This document shows positions 1 through 6,336 of a stretch of 20,610 bases of DNA, in pieces. The position numbers and the translations under genes were made by a program. Location of the stretch: the NCBI GenBank assembly GCA_002315565.1, contig DCHD01000003.1, forward strand, positions 1 through 20,610, written 5' to 3'. Below the pieces are notes generated by a model. That model worked only from the letters and a program-made list of their open reading frames with translations. It was not told where the DNA came from and searched no databases. The first letter of the stretch is position 1, and each line of letters begins with the position of its first letter. Source of the DNA: Solobacterium sp. UBA1761. Lineage in GTDB: Bacteria > Bacillota_I > Bacilli_A > Erysipelotrichales > Erysipelotrichaceae.

Positions 1-85
1 TGATTATCATAATACACGTGTAAGTATTTTGTCATAATAAGCACATAAAAGCTCTTATAAAAACATTTCTTAAAAAGTTATAACT

Positions 86-137
86 AAAAAAAGGATGTCT
101 GGACTCTTAGATAAATATAAGAGTTGACATCCTTTTT
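86..137 (-). terminator. Rho-independent terminator of the isomerase-kinase operon
   Basis: Read on the minus strand, a 12-bp stem (AAAAAGGATGTC at 88-99 pairing with 126-137) encloses a second 7-bp stem (103-109 with 118-124) around an 8-nt loop. It is followed by a run of seven T (complement of 86-92). It starts two bases past the kinase stop codon, so it ends the minus-strand transcript. The A/T-rich outer arms also give a T run on the plus strand, so it may act in both directions. Positions 1-85 hold no gene or motif that I can support. Confidence 0.85.
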
Positions 138-138
138 A

Positions 139-1092
139 TTACAGTTTATTTGTGATATCTTCAATATCTGCTACTGATGATATGCCGCCAAGTCGGGTTG
201 TAGATAATCCCGCTGATACGGTTGCGAATCTTACGATATTCTTAAGGTCTTCATCGGTAAGTTTTTCAATATCCTTTTTCTTAGATAGAAGCTTGTACAT
301 TGCACTGCCTCCGAAGATATCGCCGGCACCGGTTGTGTCAATTACTTTGATGCCCTTCATGGCTTCTATAAATCCTTTAGCGTTTCTTGTTGCATAATAT
401 GCACCGTCTGCACCACAGGTTACATAGAGAAGTCTGATATTTTTGAACTTGTTTAATAGATAGTCAACTGCTTTATCAGCTTTGACTTTAAACAGGAACT
501 CAACTTCTTCATCAGATATCTTGACGATGTCTGCTTTCTTTAAGCCATACAGCATTGCATCTTTTGCATCTTCAAGATTGTTCCATAATGGTTTTCTTAA
601 GTTAGGATCAAAGCTTACAAGCTTACCGGCTTTTCTTGCGTAGTCAACGAGTTTCTTTGTTGCTGACTTTGAAGGATTATCGGTTAAAGATAATGTGCCG
701 AAATGGAATACTTTACACTTGTCGATAATTGAAAGATCGACTTCATCATATCTTATCTGGGTATCAGCACCAGGCTTTCTTGCAAAGGCAAAACTGCGGT
801 CACCTTTAGAGTCAAATGTTACAAAGGCAAGGGTGGTGAATGTATTGTCATCCTTGATTACGCCTTTAGTATTGATCCCGTTTTCTTTGAGAGTATTGAC
901 AAGCAGGTTTCCAAAAGTGTCATTTCCTACTTTTCCGATCATTGAAGCTTTCAGACCATATCTGGCAATGGGAGCCAGGAAGTTGGCTGGAGCACCACCA
1001 GGATTGGCTGCAAGAGTTGGATAACCTTTTTCGTTTACTTCAATCTGGGCAAAGTCAATCAGGACTTCACCTAAAGCTACTACATCAGACAT
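139..1092 (-). CDS. PfkB-family sugar kinase, probably fructokinase
   Basis: A 317-residue cytoplasmic ribokinase/PfkB-family kinase that transfers the ATP gamma-phosphate to a sugar. The N-terminal substrate signature GGAPAN is at residues 32-37, and the C-terminal ATP/anion-hole signature DTTGAGDIF is at 252-260 with D258 as the expected catalytic base. SFDPNLRKPLW at 160-170 is typical of bacterial fructokinases in this family. It lies 2 bp behind the isomerase gene, with its ribosome binding site (AAAGGA) inside the end of that gene, so the two are cotranscribed. Paired with a D-lyxose/D-mannose isomerase, the natural reading is fructose (from mannose) to fructose 6-phosphate. A D-xylulose or 2-keto-3-deoxy acid substrate is not excluded. 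Family is certain; substrate is inferred. Confidence 0.85.
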   Translation of the reverse strand: MSDVVALGEVLIDFAQIEVNEKGYPTLAANPGGAPANFLAPIARYGLKASMIGKVGNDTFGNLLVNTLKENGINTKGVIKDDNTFTTLAFVTFDSKGDRSFAFARKPGADTQIRYDEVDLSIIDKCKVFHFGTLSLTDNPSKSATKKLVDYARKAGKLVSFDPNLRKPLWNNLEDAKDAMLYGLKKADIVKISDEEVEFLFKVKADKAVDYLLNKFKNIRLLYVTCGADGAYYATRNAKGFIEAMKGIKVIDTTGAGDIFGGSAMYKLLSKKKDIEKLTDEDLKNIVRFATVSAGLSTTRLGGISSVADIEDITNKL

Positions 1093-1094
1093 AT

Positions 1095-1784
1095 TTAGTC
1101 CTTTGCGGCAGGATACTCGTTACAGAGTAGTCTGTATGGTGCTTCATCTTCCTCAATCTTAGGGAATCTGCCTACTGGAGGATTGAAACGGTTATCAGTG
1201 TTGTCGTCGTTACACTGTGATACTTCACCAAGTAATACCGGACCCGTTCCTTCTTCTACTGAGAAGTCATGGTACATGAACTGCTGAATGTGAATAGATT
1301 CACCAGGTGTAAGTTTTACCTGAGATCCTGCAGGAACAGTATAAGTTCTTCCATCAGTATGTACTGTTACATCTGATTCATAATCGATTTCTTCATTTGG
1401 AAGAGAATTATAAACCTTAATCAGGATATTGCCACCACCACGGTTGATGATGTCTTCTGTCTTGTACCAGTGGAAATGATTAGGAGCGTACTGACCTTCT
1501 TTCAGGTATAAGAGTTTTTCAGCATATACTTTTGGATATTTGTCTGCCATAGAACGGTTACCGTTTCTGATGGTGATTAGTGAGAAACCGAATTTGTCAA
1601 AATCATTCAGTCCGTAGTCTGTGATATCCCATCCCAGCATACAGTCTCTTACTTCGTCGTATTCATGACCGATGGTCTGCCACTGTTCTGGAGTGAAATG
1701 ACAGAATGGAGGCAGGTAGCAATGGTACTTTTCACACATTGCTTCAAGTTCTTTTAAAGCTTTGTTTACTTCGCTTCTTTTCAT
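1095..1784 (-). CDS. D-lyxose ketol-isomerase family protein
   Basis: A 229-residue cupin-fold protein of the D-lyxose isomerase family (Lyx_isomer; E. coli Z5688 and B. subtilis YdaE type). These metal-dependent enzymes interconvert D-lyxose/D-xylulose and D-mannose/D-fructose. Visible motifs are NHFHWYKTEDIINRGGG in the centre, whose His and Glu residues are likely metal ligands, and GEVSQCNDDNTDNRF near the C-terminus. Length is normal for the family. The start at 1784 has a modest AAAGG site 9 bases upstream. It leads a two-gene operon with the downstream PfkB kinase, giving a plausible aldose to ketose to ketose-phosphate module. An extended -10 promoter lies just upstream. Whether lyxose or mannose is the physiological substrate cannot be decided from sequence. 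Confidence 0.85.
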   Translation of the reverse strand: MKRSEVNKALKELEAMCEKYHCYLPPFCHFTPEQWQTIGHEYDEVRDCMLGWDITDYGLNDFDKFGFSLITIRNGNRSMADKYPKVYAEKLLYLKEGQYAPNHFHWYKTEDIINRGGGNILIKVYNSLPNEEIDYESDVTVHTDGRTYTVPAGSQVKLTPGESIHIQQFMYHDFSVEEGTGPVLLGEVSQCNDDNTDNRFNPPVGRFPKIEEDEAPYRLLCNEYPAAKD

Positions 1785-1814
1785 ATTATTTACCTTTCAA
1801 TTGTTGTCTTCTTA

Positions 1815-1823
1815 ATTATAACA
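1815..1823 (-). promoter_or_regulatory. Extended -10 promoter for the isomerase-kinase operon
   Basis: The minus strand reads TGTTATAAT, a perfect extended -10 element, about 30 bases before the isomerase ATG. The predicted transcript start is near 1808. No good -35 is visible, which fits an extended -10 promoter. It sits directly behind the terminator of the upstream unit, so the isomerase pair is probably a separate transcription unit. Confidence 0.5.
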
Positions 1824-1853
1824 ATAAAAGAAGCACTACCTGTGCAGCGCTTC
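1824..1853 (-). terminator. Terminator after the zinc-ribbon gene
   Basis: On the minus strand GAAGCGCT (1853-1846) pairs with AGTGCTTC (1837-1830), an 8-bp stem with one G-T wobble and an 8-nt loop. It is followed by TTTTATTGTT. The stem overlaps the stop codon of the zinc-ribbon gene. It separates the regulator operon from the isomerase-kinase operon. Confidence 0.75.
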
Positions 1854-2372
1854 AGCTCTTTCTTTTCTGAATGATTTGAGATATCTTAGTGCTGTTTCCA
1901 GTACTGATAAACCGACATAGAGAATCAGATATTTCTTGTCTGATGACAGCGTCAATAAAGAAACAGAAATTGTATAGAAGATAATTACGCGGTATTTAAT
2001 GCTTTTTCTGACTACGATGGCATTATCTTTGAAGACGTAGTCTTTGAAGTCCTTCTTGAAAAGGCCATCGACATAGATCTTTCTGCCGAATTCCCTTAGA
2101 ATATAGAGATTGACAAAAAGGAACGGTGCCAGTAGTAAGAGAACCCAGTTGGATTTTCCCGTCAGAAGGAACACCCCAACAGTGATGCCGCATAGAACCA
2201 GATAGGATATTTCTGAAAAAAGCAGGTACAGGAACAGATCGCTTTCAGAGATATAACGGCTCTGGTGTTTATGGCATTCAGGGCAGGCAATTTTATCTAT
2301 GGTATATTCCAGAAACTGTCTGTCAACAATGGAACTTAAATCTTTTCCACATTTTTCACATATGACTTTCAT
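1836..2372 (-). CDS. Small zinc-ribbon membrane protein, unknown function
   Basis: A 178-residue protein I do not recognise as a named family. The N-terminus carries two CxxC pairs (C5/C8 and C30/C33), a probable zinc ribbon of about 35 residues. Four hydrophobic stretches follow (roughly 46-70, 75-93, 129-143 and 147-165), then a basic C-terminal tail. It therefore looks like an integral membrane protein with a cytosolic zinc ribbon. GAGAGGT precedes the start, and the gene begins 2 bp after the IclR stop, so it is translated from the AraC-IclR transcript. Similar zinc-ribbon membrane proteins occur widely in Bacillota without assigned roles. Position next to two regulators allows a sensory or housekeeping role; nothing in the sequence decides. 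Confidence 0.7.
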   Translation of the reverse strand: MKVICEKCGKDLSSIVDRQFLEYTIDKIACPECHKHQSRYISESDLFLYLLFSEISYLVLCGITVGVFLLTGKSNWVLLLLAPFLFVNLYILREFGRKIYVDGLFKKDFKDYVFKDNAIVVRKSIKYRVIIFYTISVSLLTLSSDKKYLILYVGLSVLETALRYLKSFRKERAEALHR

Positions 2373-2374
2373 AA

Positions 2375-3142
2375 TTACCTCTCAGTATTATCGAACATCA
2401 GTCTTCGATAGATTTCGTTTGCTGCAATGACCAGATACTTTTCAATATCTTTTATTTCTGATTCATCTGGTTTGCTGTCTTTCTTCATATCCAGGCCAAT
2501 GGCAAATCTTTCGGATTTATGGGTTACAAAGGCAATACCGAATTTGCAGATATAGCCGCTTGAATCGATGATTACTTTTACGACTTTTTTATCAGCTATC
2601 TTATGCAGTTCATGAAGCAGTTTTTCATAACTATCTACACCTGGCCATTCATCTTCTGCTGGTAATCCGACACTAGAAACAATTGTTCTAATTTCCTTGT
2701 CAGGCATTGTTGCCAGCATTGCTCTACCGGTGGCTGTATCGTAAAGAGTTCCTTTATAGAGCTCGCCTCTGTCTTTGAGCTGATTGTCTTTGGCTTCAGC
2801 ATAGGATAGAACAAACTTCTCCCCGTGAATCAGATTGGCTAAAAGGGTAGTATATCCGGTCTTGTTTTCAAGCCAGTTAATGATAGGTGCACAGGTGATG
2901 ATCATGTCATGGTGGAAATCCTTATATCTTGTAAGAGTATATGAATATACACCAAGGACATAACCCTGAGATCTGGAGACCTGATTCAAAAAACCTCTTT
3001 CAACAAGCGTATCAACAATATGACAGCAGGTTGAAGGGTTGAGCTTTGTGATTTTTGAGATATCGGATATTGTCAGTGGCTTGCCTTTGGAGTCTGAGAC
3101 TGCCAGCATGATATCAAGGGCACGGTTAACAGATTGTATCAT
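2375..3142 (-). CDS. IclR-family transcriptional regulator (paralogue 1)
   Basis: A 255-residue regulator. The N-terminal winged helix-turn-helix (about residues 1-75, including LTISDISKITKLNPSTCCHI) is followed by an IclR effector domain (about 80-245). It is closely similar to the second IclR protein at 7949-8713. By eye about half the residues are identical, including LTRY, HHD, KTGY, LLANLI, GEKF, ATGRAML and EWPG. It overlaps the end of the AraC gene by 17 bp, with AGAAGG seven bases before ATG, so translation is probably coupled. The IclR family includes KdgR-type regulators of 2-keto-3-deoxy acid catabolism, which suits the neighbouring genes. Effector and activator/repressor role are unknown. 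Confidence 0.9.
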   Translation of the reverse strand: MIQSVNRALDIMLAVSDSKGKPLTISDISKITKLNPSTCCHIVDTLVERGFLNQVSRSQGYVLGVYSYTLTRYKDFHHDMIITCAPIINWLENKTGYTTLLANLIHGEKFVLSYAEAKDNQLKDRGELYKGTLYDTATGRAMLATMPDKEIRTIVSSVGLPAEDEWPGVDSYEKLLHELHKIADKKVVKVIIDSSGYICKFGIAFVTHKSERFAIGLDMKKDSKPDESEIKDIEKYLVIAANEIYRRLMFDNTER

Positions 3143-3980
3143 AGCGGTGCCTTCTGTTGGAGTGCTTCTTTTTATATTCGGTAGGTGATAAGCCGTATTT
3201 CTTTTTGAACAGCTTGCTCAGATGGAATTCATCATAGAAATTGTATTTGTCGGCAAGTTCCTTAAGTCTGATATCCGAATCATTTTCGATATCCTGAGCT
3301 GCCATTTCCAGTTTGCGGTTGATGTGGTAGGAATAGATGGTCTGACCGGTTTCTTCTTTGAAGATGCTAAGAAGTTTTTTATAGGAAAGTCCTGATGACT
3401 TGATGATTTCATCCTGCAGAGAACCTCTTTCACATTCTTTGGTCAGATTCTGATCAATAATTCTGATGGCGTTCATTACTTCTCTTGAATAGGTCCTGGT
3501 TTTGCCGAGTTCGGCTATTTCACAAAGAAGCAGGGTAATATAGGCATCAGCTTTGGCCTGAGCATATGAATCAGTAGACCAGAAGGCATCGCAGGCTCCT
3601 TTAAAACACTTTATGATACGGTTGTTTGCTGCACAGCTAAAGTGCGGTTCAATGATCAGGTTTTTCAGATAATCAGAATCCATATCATGTCCTTCAGATG
3701 TGATGTGTATACAGTATGTTCTGGTTCCTGGAGCACATGGCTTCTTTATAAAGTTATGATGGCCGGCAGAAAGGAAGAGAATATCATCAGGTTTAAGAAC
3801 ATGTTCTATTTCTTTGCCGTTGACAGTTTCAATAAAAGACCATTCCCCATCGACAAGGTAAACGATATCGTGGTGTGCTAGGGTTCTGTTGATGGAAACT
3901 TCCTGAGTACTGTCAAGATATGTATGTGAACTTGCTGCAACTACATGATGGGTTGCGTTTGTATCTAAGTATATTGGCAT
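3126..3980 (-). CDS. AraC-family transcriptional regulator
   Basis: A 284-residue regulator with an N-terminal cupin-like ligand domain (about residues 25-100, including VNGKEIEHVLKPDDILFL) and a C-terminal AraC DNA-binding domain with two helix-turn-helix motifs (about 172-272). The second contains the family signature from LKELADKYNF through FKKKYGLSPTEYK (239-270). Such proteins usually activate carbohydrate genes in response to a sugar. It is first in an AraC-IclR-zinc-ribbon operon and diverges from the ABC importer operon, so it may control that operon from the shared 304-bp region. No ribosome binding site precedes ATG 3980. A TATAAT six bases upstream suggests a leaderless mRNA. The next in-frame Met is residue 100, too far in to be the true start. 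Confidence 0.88.
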   Translation of the reverse strand: MPIYLDTNATHHVVAASSHTYLDSTQEVSINRTLAHHDIVYLVDGEWSFIETVNGKEIEHVLKPDDILFLSAGHHNFIKKPCAPGTRTYCIHITSEGHDMDSDYLKNLIIEPHFSCAANNRIIKCFKGACDAFWSTDSYAQAKADAYITLLLCEIAELGKTRTYSREVMNAIRIIDQNLTKECERGSLQDEIIKSSGLSYKKLLSIFKEETGQTIYSYHINRKLEMAAQDIENDSDIRLKELADKYNFYDEFHLSKLFKKKYGLSPTEYKKKHSNRRHRYDTIC

Positions 3981-3986
3981 ATCTCA

Positions 3987-3992
3987 ATTATA
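3987..3992 (-). promoter_or_regulatory. -10 element of the AraC-IclR operon
   Basis: A perfect TATAAT on the minus strand ends six bases before the AraC ATG, placing transcription start at or next to the A of ATG. The expected -35 position (4010-4015) reads TATTCT, a poor match, so activation or weak basal use is likely. There is no Shine-Dalgarno sequence. Confidence 0.45.
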
Positions 3993-4033
3993 GACAATTA
4001 AGTTTGAAAAGAATACAAATGGAAAGAAAATAC

Positions 4034-4048
4034 ATGAAATCGCTTACA
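4034..4048 (+). promoter_or_regulatory. cre site (CcpA catabolite control)
   Basis: ATGAAATCGCTTACA fits the Bacillus-type cre consensus WTGNAANCGNWNNCW at every fixed position. It lies between the AraC-IclR operon and the ABC importer operon, immediately upstream of the candidate TTTACA -35 at 4050. Carbon catabolite control of one or both divergent operons by CcpA is the expected meaning; no ccpA gene is in the window. Confidence 0.6.
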
Positions 4049-4231
4049 ATTTACATTTAAAAATCTGGCACGCATTATATAAAATAGAAGAGGATAAAGT
4101 CAAAATAGGCATATTTTACCCATTTATTAACATATATTAGTAAAAGTTGGTAAAATAATACTGTGTGAGCACAAAAATACATGTATTAATGTGCAATGAC
4201 TTTATCAGGCAATAAATTACATTCTTAATGG

Positions 4232-4255
4232 TAGTTACTGCAGATGCAGTTACTA
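4232..4255 (+). other. Hairpin in the leader of the ABC operon
   Basis: TAGTTACTGC and GCAGTTACTA form a 10-bp stem with one T-T mismatch around the loop AGAT, ending 29 bases before the binding-protein ATG. There is no T run after it, so it is not a terminator. It could stabilise the mRNA 5' region or be a protein-binding palindrome. Confidence 0.4.
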
Positions 4256-4284
4256 TAAATGTGTTAATTTAGGAGGAAGAAAAA

Positions 4285-5256
4285 ATGAAAAAACTATTAA
4301 CACTTCTTCTTGCTGTACTTATGGTTCTTTGCCTAGCTGGTTGTGGCCAGAAGGAAGAAACTGTAGTCGAAGAAGAAAAAGAAGCTTACAAAGTATGGTT
4401 CGTTGCTCCATTAGCAACAGGCTCAGCTTGGGGTACTTGTGGTACTTCATTCTTAGCTGAATGTGAAGCTTTAGGTATCGAAGGCAAATATGAAGGCCCT
4501 ATCCAGGCTGCTGATATCCCTGCTATGATCGACCTTTGCGAACAGGCTATTGCTGACGGCACTGACGTTCTAATCTGTAACTGGAGAGACTATGATTCAT
4601 TCAACGAAGTAGCTCAGAGAGCTAAAGACGCTGGAATCAAACTGTTAGGTTACAACCAGCCATTAAATGATGGTCTTTGCGATAACTATCTTGGTATTGA
4701 CCCATCTAAGTTAGGTGAAGTTTTAGCTGAAACATTAGTTGAAAACCGTGGTGCTGAAGGTCTTAAGGTTTTATACTTAGGCGCTTCTGCAACTTCTCAG
4801 TCTCACTTAGCAACTGAAGAAGCATTCAAGAACAAATTAGCTGAATTAGCTCCAACTGCTGAAGTTGAATATGACTACACTTCAGGTTCTGCAGACACTG
4901 CTGCTGAAAAAGTTAACTCTCATATGAATGCTAACGCTGCAAACGCTATCGTTTGTAACTGTTCATTCGCTGCTGTAGCTGCTGCTGCTTACAAAGAAGA
5001 AAACAACTTAACTTCTGAACAGTTATACGTTCAGGGTATCGATACTGGTGCTGACATCCTTCAGTACATCAAAGACGGTGTAGCTGATAACACAATCGTT
5101 CAGGACTGGGTTGGTGCTGGTAAGATGGCTGCTGATTTAGCTCTTAAGTTAATCAATGGCGAAGAAATCGAAATCCAGACTAAGTTAGGTGCTTATCCTC
5201 TATATCCAGCTGAAGTAGAAGAATTCGCTAAGAATCAGGGCATCGAATTACAGTAA
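4285..5256 (+). CDS. Sugar ABC transporter substrate-binding lipoprotein
   Basis: A 323-residue periplasmic-binding-protein-fold lipoprotein of the ribose/galactose type. Residues 1-19 are a signal peptide with lipobox LAGC, and C20 is the lipidation site. A short acidic linker (about 23-33) leads into the two-lobed binding domain, with features such as DVLICNWRDYDSFNEVAQRA and YVQGIDTG. It captures a sugar outside the membrane and hands it to the permease encoded next. A strong AGGAGG lies upstream. Its codons are noticeably more uniform than those of neighbours (TTA for Leu, GCT for Ala, AAC and TTC), as expected of a highly expressed gene. A strong hairpin follows the gene. The ligand cannot be read from sequence; D-ribose is not implied by the family name. 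Confidence 0.92.
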   Translation: MKKLLTLLLAVLMVLCLAGCGQKEETVVEEEKEAYKVWFVAPLATGSAWGTCGTSFLAECEALGIEGKYEGPIQAADIPAMIDLCEQAIADGTDVLICNWRDYDSFNEVAQRAKDAGIKLLGYNQPLNDGLCDNYLGIDPSKLGEVLAETLVENRGAEGLKVLYLGASATSQSHLATEEAFKNKLAELAPTAEVEYDYTSGSADTAAEKVNSHMNANAANAIVCNCSFAAVAAAAYKEENNLTSEQLYVQGIDTGADILQYIKDGVADNTIVQDWVGAGKMAADLALKLINGEEIEIQTKLGAYPLYPAEVEEFAKNQGIELQ

Positions 5257-5278
5257 TTTCAACAGAAATTAGTATCCT

Positions 5279-5310
5279 ACAATTCACACGAGGAAACTCG
5301 TGTGAATTGT
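5279..5310 (+). other. Intra-operon stem-loop between binding protein and permease
   Basis: ACAATTCACACGAG (5279-5292) pairs perfectly with CTCGTGTGAATTGT (5297-5310), a 14-bp stem closed by a GAAA tetraloop. After it comes only TCTT before the permease AAGGAGG, so it is at most a leaky terminator. Such elements downstream of binding-protein genes protect the upstream mRNA and give excess binding protein over permease. A smaller 6-bp repeat (AATTTC/GAAATT, 5255-5270) precedes it. Confidence 0.8.
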
Positions 5311-5325
5311 TCTTAAGGAGGTTTT

Positions 5326-6297
5326 ATGAAAAACAAAAAAGAGAACGCTATCTTAAAAGCGATCATTACAAAAAATGAACTAGGTGCTATTATCCCATTA
5401 GCTATTATCCTGGTTGTTGTTGCTTTTGGTAACCCAACATTCTATCAGTTAAAAAACTTATTAGATATTCTTAGAACAGCTTCATTCTCATTCTATATTG
5501 CTGCTCCATTGACATTCCTGTTGACTGCCGGCGGTATGGACCTTTCAATCGGTTCTATCCTTTCATTCGGTGGTGTTATGTACGCTAAGCTTATTGTAAA
5601 TGGCGTACCGGTATTACCTTCAGTTGTGCTATGTCTTATCGCGGGTGCATTAATCGGCTTCTGTAACGGTATCATTATCGTTAAATACAATCAGCCAGCA
5701 TTCATCGCTACTCTCGGTACTCAATATATAATTTCTGGTGCTGTGCTTGTCTGGACCGGTGGTATTTCAGTATCAGGCTTAACAGCTCCATCAAAAATTA
5801 TTGGTCAGTATTATCTGTTTGATACTGTACCAATCCCAATTCTTTATGCTGTTATTATCGGTGTTGTCTGCTATATCGTTCTTGCCAAGTCAAAGTGGGG
5901 CCGTTCACTGGCTGCTATTGGTGGCAACAAAGAAACTGCATATCTTGCAGGTATTCCAGTAGTAAAAAGAAGAATGCTGATCTATGCAATTGTTGGTGTT
6001 GCTGCAACATTCACTGGTGTTATCTGGGCTGCACGTTTCGCAAACGGTCTACCTGGTGCAGGTGATGCTGTAAACATGAAGAATATGGCTGCCGTTATTA
6101 TCGGTGGTACATCTCCAGCCGGTGGTTCAGGTACTGTTGTAGGTACTGCATTCGGTTGTATCCTTCTTGCATCTATTGCTAACTTCTTAGTATTCCTGGG
6201 CGTTCCAGCAACTGCTCAGCAGCTTATTTTCGGTGTCATTCTGATTGCCGCTATCTTCATCGACAGATATCGTCGTGATGTATTAAGTAGAGGTTAA
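5326..6297 (+). CDS. Sugar ABC transporter permease (RbsC type)
   Basis: A 323-residue, very hydrophobic membrane protein of the BPD_transp_2 / RbsC family with some 8 to 10 transmembrane stretches. Family features include LTAGGMDLSIGSILSFGG near residue 70, the ATLGTQYIISGAVLVWTGG segment (EAA-like coupling region) near 130, and AVIIGGTSPAGGSGTVVGT near 255. As a single permease it probably acts as a homodimer with the double-domain ATPase encoded next. AAGGAGG eight bases before ATG is a strong ribosome binding site. Nothing in it is truncated or unusual. Confidence 0.92.
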   Translation: MKNKKENAILKAIITKNELGAIIPLAIILVVVAFGNPTFYQLKNLLDILRTASFSFYIAAPLTFLLTAGGMDLSIGSILSFGGVMYAKLIVNGVPVLPSVVLCLIAGALIGFCNGIIIVKYNQPAFIATLGTQYIISGAVLVWTGGISVSGLTAPSKIIGQYYLFDTVPIPILYAVIIGVVCYIVLAKSKWGRSLAAIGGNKETAYLAGIPVVKRRMLIYAIVGVAATFTGVIWAARFANGLPGAGDAVNMKNMAAVIIGGTSPAGGSGTVVGTAFGCILLASIANFLVFLGVPATAQQLIFGVILIAAIFIDRYRRDVLSRG

Positions 6298-6336
6298 TTC
6301 TCAGAAAGTTTCGAAAATAAGAAAGGAGAAAGTGCT

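Larger units (their letters stand above)
3981..4284. other. 304-bp divergent regulatory region between AraC and ABC operons
   Basis: No ORF or RNA gene is supported here. In order it holds the AraC -10 element (3987-3992), a perfect cre match (4034-4048) and a weak plus-strand promoter (TTTACA 4050-4055, 17 bp, CATTAT 4073-4078). Then come a spaced inverted repeat ATTTTACC (4113-4120) / GGTAAAAT (4149-4156), a 10-bp hairpin (4232-4255), and AGGAGG before the binding-protein ATG. If the 4050 promoter is right, the leader is about 200 nt. The spaced repeat could be an AraC target. I do not recognise a riboswitch class. Confidence 0.5.

Noticed and set aside
1..85. Partial gene at the left edge
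   Set aside because: No open frame with coding character or recognisable promoter is visible in these A/T-rich bases.
4085..4284. Riboswitch in the leader of the importer operon
   Set aside because: Only a simple hairpin and a spaced inverted repeat are visible. No conserved aptamer core or terminator/antiterminator switch can be recognised by eye.
4972..4998. Run of alanine codons in the binding protein as a repeat or low-complexity insertion
   Set aside because: The short Ala-rich stretch is a normal helix segment in a binding-protein fold and the GCT repeats reflect the gene's strong codon bias.
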